Source: Desulfuromonadaceae bacterium
GTDB taxonomy: Bacteria; Desulfobacterota; Desulfuromonadia; Desulfuromonadales; Syntrophotaleaceae
Direction: 5' to 3'
NCBI GenBank assembly: GCA_021107335.1
Contig: JAIOSZ010000229.1
Span: 1-12,556, forward strand
DNA: 12,556 nt
Part shown: positions 1-6,974 of the stretch, piece by piece
How the letters are laid out: each line of letters starts with the position of its first letter
How positions within the stretch are numbered: position 1 is the first letter of the stretch
Program-made: the position numbers and the translations under genes
Notes under the pieces: generated by a model
Told to the model about the DNA's origin: nothing
Seen by the model: the letters and a program-made list of their open reading frames with translations, nothing else
Databases searched by the model: none

Positions 1-35
1 ACATCGCCACGGCAGCAGGATGGAAATAATCATCT

Positions 36-60
36 GCGGGCCGGCTTAACAGAGGCCCGC
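36..60. other. GC-rich inverted repeat upstream of the AsmA-like gene
   Basis: GCGGGCC (36-42) and GGCCCGC (54-60) are perfect 7-bp arms around an 11-nt loop. No T-tract follows on the plus strand, so this is not a convincing intrinsic terminator. It lies between the window edge and the next gene's ribosome binding site. It could be a weak terminator of an upstream gene or a 5' UTR hairpin. The first 89 bases hold no identifiable gene end: short open stretches run in from the left edge, but none is recognisable. Confidence 0.3.
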
Positions 61-89
61 CATCGATATCAATAAGGAGATTCGTAATT

Positions 90-878
90 ATGAAAAAGCT
101 GTGGGTGTTTATTGTTACGGTAGTCGTTTTGGCCGCAGTGGTGGTGATTTTCGGTCTGTCCAATCTTGGTCCGCTGATCAAAAAGGCGGTTAACACCCAA
201 GGGCCAAGGATTACCGGTACCGAACTGAGTCTAGGGGACGTCGACGTTTCCCTGCTGTCCGGGCAGGTCACATTGCAGAAGTTTCTGCTCGGCAACCCTC
301 AGGGATTTAATTCACCTCATGCTGTGGCCGTTAAATCGATCTATGTCGATGTCGATGAAAAGTCCCTGACCGGCGAGACGATCATCATCGAGCGCATCGA
401 AGTGGTCGGCCCGGATATTTATTATGAAAAGGGCGCCGGCAGCGATAATTTCAAGGCTCTGCAACGCAATATTAGCCAGAGTGCGGGTGGTGGCAGCTCT
501 ACGGCGCCCGCCGACAGTGGCGAAAGCGGCAAGAAATTGCTGATTCGCGAACTGGTGATTCGTGGTGGCATGGTGCATTTGGCTGTGAAGGGGCTCGCCG
601 GGCAGGATATCAGCGCCGTGTTGCCCGATATTCAGCTGAAAAATATCGGTCAGAGGCAGAGCGGTGTTTCGCCGGCCGAGGCGGCTCAAGAAATCTTTGC
701 CGCTCTATACGGCTCGATTTCCTCGCCCGATGTGAGCGAAGTGCTCAGCAAGGGGTTGCAGGATCTGCAGGGCGGTGTAGAGCAGGCGGGACAGCAGGCC
801 GTGGACCAAGCTGCAGACCAAGCTGCTGGTGAGGTTGAAGCGGCTAGGGGAAAACTCAAGGGGCTATTTGATAAATAG
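90..878 (+). CDS. Membrane-anchored AsmA-like protein
   Basis: Function unknown. The protein has 262 residues. Residues 4-24 form one uncleaved hydrophobic helix after a KK pair, so the chain is probably anchored in the inner membrane with its body in the periplasm. Residues 40-128 read like the N-terminal part of AsmA/DUF748-type proteins, with alternating beta-strand segments such as TGTELSLGDVDVSLLSGQV and IERIEVVGPDIYYE, then a Gly/Ser/Ala linker (132-147) and a second strand-rich part to about 187. The tail (222-257) is Gln/Ala-rich and probably helical, with a DQAADQAA repeat encoded by a 12-nt DNA duplication at 804-826. AAGGAG at 74-79 supports the ATG start. It is much shorter than classical AsmA proteins, so it may be a minimal family member. 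AsmA relatives are linked to outer-membrane assembly or lipid transport; a role here is inference only. Confidence 0.75.
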   Translation: MKKLWVFIVTVVVLAAVVVIFGLSNLGPLIKKAVNTQGPRITGTELSLGDVDVSLLSGQVTLQKFLLGNPQGFNSPHAVAVKSIYVDVDEKSLTGETIIIERIEVVGPDIYYEKGAGSDNFKALQRNISQSAGGGSSTAPADSGESGKKLLIRELVIRGGMVHLAVKGLAGQDISAVLPDIQLKNIGQRQSGVSPAEAAQEIFAALYGSISSPDVSEVLSKGLQDLQGGVEQAGQQAVDQAADQAAGEVEAARGKLKGLFDK

Positions 879-894
879 GGTAGGCTGCCATAAG

Positions 895-935
895 AAAAAG
901 GCCGGCCCCACCACTTGGTGGGACCGGCCTTTTTT
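895..935. terminator. Bidirectional intrinsic terminator
   Basis: The left arm (895-912) runs A5, then GGCCGGCCCCACC. The right arm (917-934) is complementary with a single C/A mismatch, around an ACTT loop. A-tract and T-tract flank the GC core on opposite sides, so it can terminate in both directions. It sits between the convergent AsmA-like gene and the small exported-protein gene and likely serves both. Confidence 0.9.
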
Positions 936-959
936 ATGTAGGGGACGGAACCTAATGGT

Positions 960-1346
960 TTAGGGTTCTACCGGCAGGTCGAATTCCATCAGAGGGCCGG
1001 AAAATCCCTGTTCCACCGGACCGTAGCAACGGTAGCTGAGACTGTCGAGTTTGAGAATCCCTTTGTTGTGTTGCTTGTCGATGTGTAAGCGCATACGTCC
1101 TTCAGCGAGAATAGCGTCCGTTGAAAAATTAAACTGCCGAAAGCGTTCTTGGGGGCTCAGGGTCAGCCGGGCAAAGGGTTCTTCGCCCTTCACGAATTCT
1201 ATGCTGACGGTCTCGCTACCCTCGGGTACCAACCAGCGCATTTCGATACAAGCGAAACGCTTAACGCCGCGAGTCTCGGCCTGAACACTGCCCGCAGACA
1301 GGGTCGCTAATAGTAAAACAACGGCAAAGATTTGCCAGCCTTTCAT
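960..1346 (-). CDS. Small exported protein of unknown function
   Basis: No family recognised. The protein has 128 residues. Residues 1-23 are a classical Sec signal peptide: MKGW, a hydrophobic core at about 6-17, and VQA before the predicted cleavage. The mature part is about 105 residues, strand-rich and soluble, with only two cysteines (C33 and C107), which could form one disulfide in the periplasm. AGGAGG lies just upstream of the ATG and decides the start. The gene is 45 bp from the upstream DUF1847 gene on the same strand, so the two may be cotranscribed. The stop lies next to the bidirectional terminator. No lipobox is seen. Confidence 0.75.
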   Translation of the reverse strand: MKGWQIFAVVLLLATLSAGSVQAETRGVKRFACIEMRWLVPEGSETVSIEFVKGEEPFARLTLSPQERFRQFNFSTDAILAEGRMRLHIDKQHNKGILKLDSLSYRCYGPVEQGFSGPLMEFDLPVEP

Positions 1347-1391
1347 TTTTCCTCCTGAATAGAAATATACATAAATTCGAACAGTCGTTTC

Positions 1392-1889
1392 TTACTTCAG
1401 CGCCGCAATGGGATTGTGTCCATGAACTCGGTCTTTGACCACTAGGGTAGTCACCGGTGCCTTGGAGTGTTTGGAAAACAGCAGGTCATGTCCAAGGCAC
1501 AGGCCCATGGCGATGTTGAGTTCGGTGTCCCTTTCGGCCAGCAGGGTGGCCTGACCGATTGGATTGCAGGAGGTGCCGCGATCGCCTGGTACCAGAGCCT
1601 CCGCTGGGATGCGGCAGATTTTGCAATCGACCCGTGTTACTTCAAGGGTCTGTCCCAGGCGCTGTTCCAAGCAGGCCGCTTCTTGTGCCACGGCAACGCA
1701 ATGGGCTATGCCGATTCTCTTCCAACCAGCTGTTTCGGCAAAACGCACAATCTTTTCAACCCGGTTAATACCCCGGGCCTTGGCGGCCGACGTTAGTTTC
1801 ATCAGCTGCCGATCCTGTTCATCGTACAGGGCGAGGCAGTCCTCTTCTATTACTTCCCGGTCGGTTATGGCTAGAGCGCTGTGGTTCAC
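1392..1889 (-). CDS. DUF1847 family protein (Cys-rich, putative metal-binding)
   Basis: The 165-residue product matches the core I know for DUF1847: RIGIAHC (58-64), DCKIC (88-92), CNPIGQA (108-114), NIAMGLCLGHD (125-135) and APVTTLVVKDRV plus HNP (144-160). These conserved Cys/His positions suggest metal or cofactor binding; the biochemical role of the family is unknown to me. The start is GTG at 1889, preceded at a suitable distance by GAGG. Relatives usually begin with a further Cys cluster before the region starting near C18 here; it is absent from this reading frame, although the same frame upstream of the GTG still contains cysteines before a stop at about 1960. The 174-bp gap upstream holds a TTGACA (1975-1980 on the minus strand) without a good -10. 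Confidence 0.85.
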   Translation of the reverse strand: MNHSALAITDREVIEEDCLALYDEQDRQLMKLTSAAKARGINRVEKIVRFAETAGWKRIGIAHCVAVAQEAACLEQRLGQTLEVTRVDCKICRIPAEALVPGDRGTSCNPIGQATLLAERDTELNIAMGLCLGHDLLFSKHSKAPVTTLVVKDRVHGHNPIAALK

Positions 1890-2063
1890 ATGTCCCTCGT
1901 ATGAGCACGTTGTGGTTGCAATACAATTGATCGCGATCTTTAGCAGTCCGCAGCTTGGTCATTCCTGTGATAAATGTCAAGAGGGCGTGTTGAGACAGGA
2001 GGCGTTTAGGACCTCTTAGGACCGCCAGCTTTCCAGGTTAGTTCCGGGAGATCGCTATCGCCC

Positions 2064-2693
2064 TCAACGATATTGGATCAGCCATTCGTTGGCGGGCAGT
2101 TTCAGAGTGATTTGGCGGTAATCGCTGCCGAGCTCTCCTTCAGCCTCAGCCTCCTGGCCGCGACAGACGATGCGGTAGGCGGCGACCTGATCGAGACCGG
2201 TAGCTTTTAGAAAGGTTGTGGTACGAATCATCAACGAAACTACGCCCGTCAGTTGTCCCTCTTTGATGATGGGATAACGCATGGCGATAAGTCTTGGTTG
2301 TATCAGGCTTCCGTGTCCCGGTTCGCTTAACTGAGGGCTTGGAGAATTACGCATTAACTCCCAGAAATAGTCGAGCTCCTTGACCTTTTTCAAGTCGTAA
2401 CCAACGGCAAGAAAGTTGCGGCGGCGATAGACTTTGCGGATGACAAAATCGCTGTCGAGGAGGGTGCTGCCGAAAAAACCTTCGATGTCAGCAAGGAAGG
2501 GTTTCATTATCTTGCGAAAATTGTCGCCTGTCGGTTGCTGTTCGGCCGCCGATTTCAATCCGGCAAAAAGAGGGTCAAAATAGTTTTGGACACTTTGGCT
2601 CAACTCCGCTTCAGTCGGTGCGGCCAGTGCGGCGCTGTGGTTGAACAGGGCGGCGCCGAGCAATAACATCATAAATAAAGCAAATTTTTTCAT
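2064..2693 (-). CDS. Exported protein with a Cache/PDC-like sensor fold
   Basis: Residues 1-24 form a signal peptide (MKKF, hydrophobic core, ALA cleavage site). After a helical stretch (26-70), residues 73-165 resemble a Cache/PDC extracytoplasmic sensor domain: FFGSTLLDSDFVI at 73-85, then a Tyr/Phe-rich middle, and a final strand pair with MRYPIIKEGQLTGVVSLMIR (138-157). No transmembrane helix, HAMP, kinase or methyl-accepting region follows, so the chain is probably a free periplasmic ligand-binding protein. A TTG six bases further upstream is an alternative start, but AGGAG is 8 nt from the ATG and only 2 nt from the TTG, so the ATG is preferred. It is the third gene of a unit with the isoprenoid enzyme and methyltransferase, 23 bp after the latter. 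The domain call rests on pattern only. Confidence 0.65.
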   Translation of the reverse strand: MKKFALFMMLLLGAALFNHSAALAAPTEAELSQSVQNYFDPLFAGLKSAAEQQPTGDNFRKIMKPFLADIEGFFGSTLLDSDFVIRKVYRRRNFLAVGYDLKKVKELDYFWELMRNSPSPQLSEPGHGSLIQPRLIAMRYPIIKEGQLTGVVSLMIRTTTFLKATGLDQVAAYRIVCRGQEAEAEGELGSDYRQITLKLPANEWLIQYR

Positions 2694-2716
2694 CGGCAAG
2701 GCTCCTGTCTTATTGG

Positions 2717-3391
2717 TTAATTGTGCAGCAGAAAGATAGATATATAGCCACTGTGGCGCGAGACCCGTTGCACCGAAGCGAAGCCAGCGCCGTCGATGGC
2801 CTCACGCAGGCGACCACGGATGTTTTCGCGGATCTCTTCTTGGCGAAACAGCAAGTAGCCTGACCAGGCGCAGAGGGCGCCGAAGGCATTGCTTGGCGTG
2901 TCGACATCGACGATGACGATGCGGCCCCCTGGTTTGACTGTGCGGCGCAGTTCAGCCAAAGCCCGTTGCTTGAGGGCAAACTCGATGTGATGAAAGAAGA
3001 AGGTCGACACGGCGCAATCGAAGCTGCTCTCGGCGTAGGGCAGCTGTTCGGCCAGGGCGGCATCGAATTGCAGGTTGGCCAGGGCGGAACCTTTGCGCCG
3101 GGCCACGTCGATCATGGCGGCGGCGGCGTCGACCCCCACCACCTTGGATCGCTGGGGGGCGAGGTCCCGAGCGATCTCCCGACTCAGGGTGCCGGTGCCG
3201 CAGCCAACGTCCAGTACTTGCTCGTTGCCCTGTAGCTTTAACAGAGCCCGAGCCCTGCGCCGGTAACCCCGCTCGAGACCGAAGGTCATCAATGGCGCCA
3301 GCAGATCATAAACCGGCGCTGCGTGATCGAGGGTGCGGCCGCTGGTCTGGTTGGCCGGATTGGAGCTTCGTTCTTGTGATTCAACAGGCAT
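2717..3391 (-). CDS. Class I SAM-dependent methyltransferase (UbiE-like)
   Basis: A 224-residue soluble protein with the Rossmann methyltransferase motifs: VLDVGCGTGTL (59-69) for SAM binding, VVGVD (84-88) with the acidic residue that contacts the ribose, LPYAESSFDCAVSTFFFHH (117-135) and VKPGGRIVIVD (152-162). The motif spacing and N-terminal Tyr-Asp-Leu-Leu-Ala segment are of the UbiE/COQ5 small-molecule type, but the substrate cannot be deduced. Its ATG lies inside the 3' end of the upstream isoprenoid-enzyme gene (11-bp overlap), which implies translational coupling. This suggests a tailoring step on that enzyme's product, such as C- or O-methylation of an isoprenoid. A true ubiquinone/menaquinone UbiE seems less likely because of the context and the divergent C-terminal third. 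Confidence 0.88.
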   Translation of the reverse strand: MPVESQERSSNPANQTSGRTLDHAAPVYDLLAPLMTFGLERGYRRRARALLKLQGNEQVLDVGCGTGTLSREIARDLAPQRSKVVGVDAAAAMIDVARRKGSALANLQFDAALAEQLPYAESSFDCAVSTFFFHHIEFALKQRALAELRRTVKPGGRIVIVDVDTPSNAFGALCAWSGYLLFRQEEIRENIRGRLREAIDGAGFASVQRVSRHSGYISIFLLHN

Positions 3392-4430
3392 GGCGCAAAT
3401 CTTCCAGGTCGAGGATGGTGAGCATCGAACAAGCCATTCGGTCGGTGGACAACAGCGGAATACCGAGGCCTAGCTGTTTGAGGGCGGTCAGGCTTTCTTT
3501 AAGGTATTGCATTGCCAGGCGCACCGTTGGCAGGCTGGCCTGAGGCACCTCCTGATAGAGGCGTGCTTCGGTGGACGGCGGGCGTTGCTGCCAGGTCTGT
3601 AATATAGGGTGTTGTTCCTGTTCCAGAATCGACAGCACGTAGTTGTGGCGTCCTTCGATAAAATCCCTGGCCAAGTCCCGTAAATCGTCCAGAAGTTGGC
3701 AACCGAGGCCGAACTTGAGCAGGGCCTCTTTCAGCTCGGCCAGACGCCGCTGATCGATCTGCGGTTCAATAAGCTCGGGGCCGAGAAATGGAACGTGGAA
3801 TAGGATTCCGGTTTTGAGCACATGGATGGTCGATAGTACATCGGCCGGAGCGGGACGTTTGCTGATCCCACCTTCTTCGCTGGCTTCAAGGGCAGCACTC
3901 GGCAACAGCACCTGCAGCGAGCTGTCGGCCAGTTGGCGGGCCTGATCGGCGTTGATGACCCCATCGGCTGCCGCTTCATCGAGCAGTTTTTTTAATACCC
4001 GATCGGCGGCCATGATGGCCACCACTTGGCGCATGATCGGCGACTGCCCCGGCATGGTCAGAGGCACGACTTCCTTGTCCTCGTCGTCGAGCAGGTTGTC
4101 GGCGCTGGTCACCCAGATGCGAAACAGGTGGTTAAGTTTGCCGTACAGCATGCGGCGTTTCTGAGACAGGTCGAGTAGATGATAACTGCTATGAAACAGG
4201 GTCGAGAAGATGTTCTTGCGCAGGGTGTAAAAACTGTTGGGAATGACCCCCATGGACACGCGGTAACGCGCGGGGGCGTGGCTCGGAGTCTGGATGGTTT
4301 CGTCGAGCAGGCGGTAGACTTCGCGAATACAATCCATCTGTTCCGCATAAGAACTTTTCAGGATTTTTCCGGTCCGCCACAGGCCGAGCCAACTCGCCAC
4401 AGCCTTGGGCCGCGTTGTGGTGTTAAGCAT
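3381..4430 (-). CDS. Class I isoprenoid biosynthesis enzyme (trans-prenyl-diphosphate-synthase-like)
   Basis: The 349-residue, mainly helical protein carries the metal-binding signatures of class I isoprenoid synthases. The first acidic motif is DNLLDDEDKE (111-120), a variant of the usual DDxxD. KTGILF (207-212) matches the substrate-lysine KT motif of trans-prenyltransferases. QLLDDLRD (245-252) is a canonical second DDxxD, followed by GRHNY (260-264), reminiscent of squalene/phytoene synthases. It is longer than typical farnesyl or geranylgeranyl diphosphate synthases. It may be a prenyltransferase, a head-to-head condensing enzyme or a terpene cyclase; the sequence does not decide. GGAGG lies 8 nt before the ATG. 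First gene of the unit with a methyltransferase and an exported protein, and divergent from a transporter-like gene. Confidence 0.8.
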   Translation of the reverse strand: MLNTTTRPKAVASWLGLWRTGKILKSSYAEQMDCIREVYRLLDETIQTPSHAPARYRVSMGVIPNSFYTLRKNIFSTLFHSSYHLLDLSQKRRMLYGKLNHLFRIWVTSADNLLDDEDKEVVPLTMPGQSPIMRQVVAIMAADRVLKKLLDEAAADGVINADQARQLADSSLQVLLPSAALEASEEGGISKRPAPADVLSTIHVLKTGILFHVPFLGPELIEPQIDQRRLAELKEALLKFGLGCQLLDDLRDLARDFIEGRHNYVLSILEQEQHPILQTWQQRPPSTEARLYQEVPQASLPTVRLAMQYLKESLTALKQLGLGIPLLSTDRMACSMLTILDLEDLRHAC

Positions 4431-4519
4431 GAATAAGGCCTCCTTGGGTCGGTCGACCTGTCGTGGCCGGGAGGGACCGGCTGGTACAGAATTTCGAGAA
4501 ACTGTTGATTGTCATTTTA

Positions 4520-4546
4520 TATGTTATGAACTATCGAAATAACATA
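4520..4546. promoter_or_regulatory. Operator-like inverted repeat in the divergent promoter region
   Basis: TATGTTAT (4520-4527) and ATAACATA (4539-4546) are perfect 8-bp inverted arms around an 11-nt spacer, about 90 bp upstream of the isoprenoid-enzyme start and 150 bp upstream of the transporter start. Read on the minus strand, the repeat overlaps a possible promoter (TTGGTA, 18 nt, TAACAT). This suggests a dimeric regulator's site controlling the unit. The rest of the 4431-4697 gap shows only a short hairpin (TGCCC/GGGCA at 4644-4657) and a TTGATA at 4611 without a good -10. Confidence 0.4.
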
Positions 4547-4697
4547 CCAAATTGGTCGAGTACTTGGCAAGCTTAAATGGATACCAATTCAGTAATGGTT
4601 TGTCTTGGTCTTGATAACTCGTCATCTTCATAGTACGGTGTCGTGCCCTGTCGGGCATTTCCGAATTAATCCTGAGCACTTAAATTGAGATGGGACC

Positions 4698-5630
4698 ATG
4701 TTTCGTAAGCAAGACGCTTTTTTGTTGCTGACCAGTTATGTCACCATGGCCCTTGGCATCTTTCTGCCCGAACTGGCCGCGCCGCTGCGAGCAGTGCCCA
4801 TGGGCTGCGTGATGTTTCTGCTATTGCTGTCCTTTTTGGCCGTCGATCTGGCGCAGGTTCTGCGTTGTGCCCTGGCGGCCCCCCTTGATACGATGCGATT
4901 GCTGGCCGTTAAATGCCTGCTGCTGCCGGTAGCAGCTTTTGCTCTCTATCATACGTTCTGGCCAGAATATCAGTTGGCGGCCCTGCTGGTCGCCGGTGCT
5001 TCGACGGCTGTGCTGGCGCCCTTTTTTGCTCGTTTGTTTCGGGCTGATGTGGGCCTGACGGCGGCGGGCGTGATCCTCTCCTCGCTGTTGCTGCCCTTTA
5101 CCCTGCCGCCCCTGGTGGCGGGCCTGGCTGGAGAGAAGCTGCAGGTGGGCGTCGCGGCCATGGCGCAGATGTTGGCATTGATGATTTTTCTTCCGGCTCT
5201 AGCCGGACGTCTTTGCGTACGCTGGCTGCCGCGGCCTGCTGACTGGTTGCTGCAGCGCAGCTATCCCCTTTCTTTGCTGGCTGTGGCGTTGACCAACCTC
5301 GGGGTCTTTTCCCGCTACTCCCATTACTTTTTACAGAATCCAGTCTTGGCCCTGCAAGCTATGGCAGCCGGTACTTTGCTGGTTGTGCTGGTGATGTTGC
5401 TTGGCCCCTTGTTGTTTCGCGGTACCACCCCAGAATTTCGTGCTACGGCCCTGGTCTGTACCCTGTTTCCCAACTACATTCTAATATTGGCCTTCAGTGG
5501 GCAATTCTTCGGCCCGGCGGAAGCGACCTTTGCCGCCACTTACAGCGTGCCGTTTTTTTTGCAGGTGCTGGTGCTGCGTAAGCTGATCGGAGTTTCTGGC
5601 GCGGCCCCCGTCAAAACACAAGCTGAATAA
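4698..5630 (+). CDS. Bile acid:sodium symporter (BASS)-like membrane transporter
   Basis: A 310-residue, strongly hydrophobic protein with roughly nine or ten transmembrane helices. Its layout resembles the SBF/BASS family: a helix pair with LLLPVAAFAL (about 75-84), then GASTAVLAPFFARLFRADVG (about 100-119), then a Leu/Pro-rich helix, with a second similar half. Family members carry organic anions or other small molecules with sodium; the substrate here is unknown. AEC-type auxin-efflux-like carriers are a possible alternative. The start follows a weak GAGATGG site. The gene is divergent from the isoprenoid-enzyme/methyltransferase unit across a 267-bp shared region, so it may export or import a related compound, but this is inference. 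It is convergent with the histidine kinase, with no clear terminator between them. Confidence 0.75.
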   Translation: MFRKQDAFLLLTSYVTMALGIFLPELAAPLRAVPMGCVMFLLLLSFLAVDLAQVLRCALAAPLDTMRLLAVKCLLLPVAAFALYHTFWPEYQLAALLVAGASTAVLAPFFARLFRADVGLTAAGVILSSLLLPFTLPPLVAGLAGEKLQVGVAAMAQMLALMIFLPALAGRLCVRWLPRPADWLLQRSYPLSLLAVALTNLGVFSRYSHYFLQNPVLALQAMAAGTLLVVLVMLLGPLLFRGTTPEFRATALVCTLFPNYILILAFSGQFFGPAEATFAATYSVPFFLQVLVLRKLIGVSGAAPVKTQAE

Positions 5631-5695
5631 ACGCCTACAATCGCAGGAAACCCCGCCTGCCGCCAATAGATATGGTTCTTGAGCAATGATTTACT

Positions 5696-5705
5696 GGGGG
5701 GGGGG
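5696..5705. repeat. Homopolymer tract of ten G (ten C on the minus strand)
   Basis: Ten consecutive G residues lie one base after the stop codon of the minus-strand histidine kinase, in the gap between it and the convergent transporter gene. Tracts of this kind slip during replication and sequencing. It lies outside both coding regions, so length changes would not alter either protein unless the kinase stop were lost. Confidence 0.95.
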
Positions 5706-5706
5706 A

Positions 5707-6807
5707 TTAGCGAGGCAGAAAGATTTCAATCGTAGTGCCTTTGCCCGCACTGCTTTGCAGGGCGATGTGGCCGTGGTGACGCTTGACGATACTGAACACC
5801 ACCGACATGCCGAGACCGGTCCCTTTGTCGCTGCTCTTGGTGGTGAAGAAGGGATCAAAGATACGCTCCTGGGTGAGGTCGTCCATGCCGTGGCCCGTGT
5901 CGTGGACAGTAAGCAGCACATAAGAACCTGGAATTATTCCTTGGTCGTACAGGGGGGTATGCTCTTCAATCTGGAGGTTGCTGGTGCCGATGCTTAGGCG
6001 GCCGCCTTCCGGCATGGCATCGCGAGCGTTGATGGCCAAATTGAGGATCACCTGTTCTAATTCAGAGCTTTCACCGTGAATATTATCCAGATGTTCATCA
6101 AGTTGCAGATCGACCTCGATGTGACTTCCCAGCATGGGGATTAACAACTCTTTCAGATCGCGCAACAGGTTGTTTAGATTTAATCGCTCGCGCCGTTCAG
6201 GGCGTTTGTCGCCAATCATCATCAACCGTTCCACCAGTTTGCGGGCTCGCTGCTCGGCGTCGATGATGGCTGCAGCCGCCTCCCTCAGTTGGGGTTCGGT
6301 AAGGGCCTTTTCAAGGATCTGGCCGAAGCCGCCGACTACGGTCAGCAGGTTGTTGAAGTCGTGAGCCAAACCGGCCGCCATGCAGGACACCGTCTCCATC
6401 TTCTGGCAGAGAATTAGATTTTTTTCCAATTTTTTGCGGTCGGAAATATTGCAGATATGCAGAGCAACGTAGTCGACTTCTTCGCCAGTGTGATTAAAAA
6501 TTGGAAAAGCGCGGCACTCCAGGGTGCCGATATGAGTGTTGCTGAATTCGCGAGTGGTCGGCCGACCGCTGCGAAAGACCTCGGTAGCCGGACAGGTGGT
6601 AAAGGGGATTACATCATCCGGATGGAAGGTGGCGGCACAGGGGGGCTGTCCGCTCCGTTTATCCAGAGGAACATCTTCGAAATCGCCTCGCCAGTTGGAT
6701 AGGATGACGCGGTGCTGCTTGTCGACAACCACTAGGCAATCAGGTAAATGGCTGAACAGCCGGTAATAGAGATCTTTAGCGTCAATGTTGGGTGGTGGTT
6801 CCGGCAT
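5707..6807 (-). CDS. Soluble PAS-domain sensor histidine kinase
   Basis: The protein has 366 residues and no transmembrane helix. An N-terminal PAS domain spans about 12-123 and holds cysteines C57, C72 (as TCPATEVF) and C98, a Cys-containing layout known from redox or metal-sensing PAS domains. The phosphoacceptor is H149 in AGLAHDFNN, an NtrB/PAS-kinase-type H box followed by a helical dimerisation segment (to about 200). The ATPase domain has the N box NLAINARDAM (256-265), G1 DTGHGM (303-308), F box FDPFFTTK (317-324) and G2 GTGLGM (329-334). All catalytic motifs are intact. There is no receiver domain and no adjacent response-regulator gene, so it is an orphan kinase. An AGGG site precedes the ATG, and a perfect 6-bp hairpin (6827-6843) lies in the leader. 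The signal and partner are unknown. Confidence 0.92.
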   Translation of the reverse strand: MPEPPPNIDAKDLYYRLFSHLPDCLVVVDKQHRVILSNWRGDFEDVPLDKRSGQPPCAATFHPDDVIPFTTCPATEVFRSGRPTTREFSNTHIGTLECRAFPIFNHTGEEVDYVALHICNISDRKKLEKNLILCQKMETVSCMAAGLAHDFNNLLTVVGGFGQILEKALTEPQLREAAAAIIDAEQRARKLVERLMMIGDKRPERRERLNLNNLLRDLKELLIPMLGSHIEVDLQLDEHLDNIHGESSELEQVILNLAINARDAMPEGGRLSIGTSNLQIEEHTPLYDQGIIPGSYVLLTVHDTGHGMDDLTQERIFDPFFTTKSSDKGTGLGMSVVFSIVKRHHGHIALQSSAGKGTTIEIFLPR

Positions 6808-6826
6808 GAGAAGTCCCTTCCCTTTA

Positions 6827-6843
6827 GGGCCGCTTAACGGCCC
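6827..6843 (-). promoter_or_regulatory. Hairpin in the histidine-kinase leader
   Basis: GGGCCG and CGGCCC form a perfect 6-bp stem around a 5-nt loop, ending about 20 bp upstream of the kinase start and next to its purine-rich ribosome binding region. No T-tract follows, so it is not a terminator. It may affect translation or mRNA stability. Further upstream, TATACT (6869-6874, minus strand) is a plausible -10, with a poor -35 and a 10-bp palindrome CTACTAGTAG (6877-6886) between them. Confidence 0.35.
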
Positions 6844-6974
6844 AGTCTATCATTGTAGTCTTTTGTAAAGTATAGCCTACTAGTAGAACATGAACAGAAG
6901 GTAGGGTTTGGGTGGCTTAAGCAAAAGGCTGGCGCAGTTTCTAGTGCTTGTATTCGGCGGAGTTAGGCTGGATC

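Noticed and set aside
312..689. Minus-strand reading frame of 125 codons opposite the AsmA-like gene
   Set aside because: No ribosome binding site or family resemblance, and it lies fully within a better supported plus-strand gene.
5686..5997. Plus-strand reading frame of 103 codons opposite the kinase 3' end
   Set aside because: It begins across the G10 tract and is antisense to the conserved ATPase domain of the kinase.
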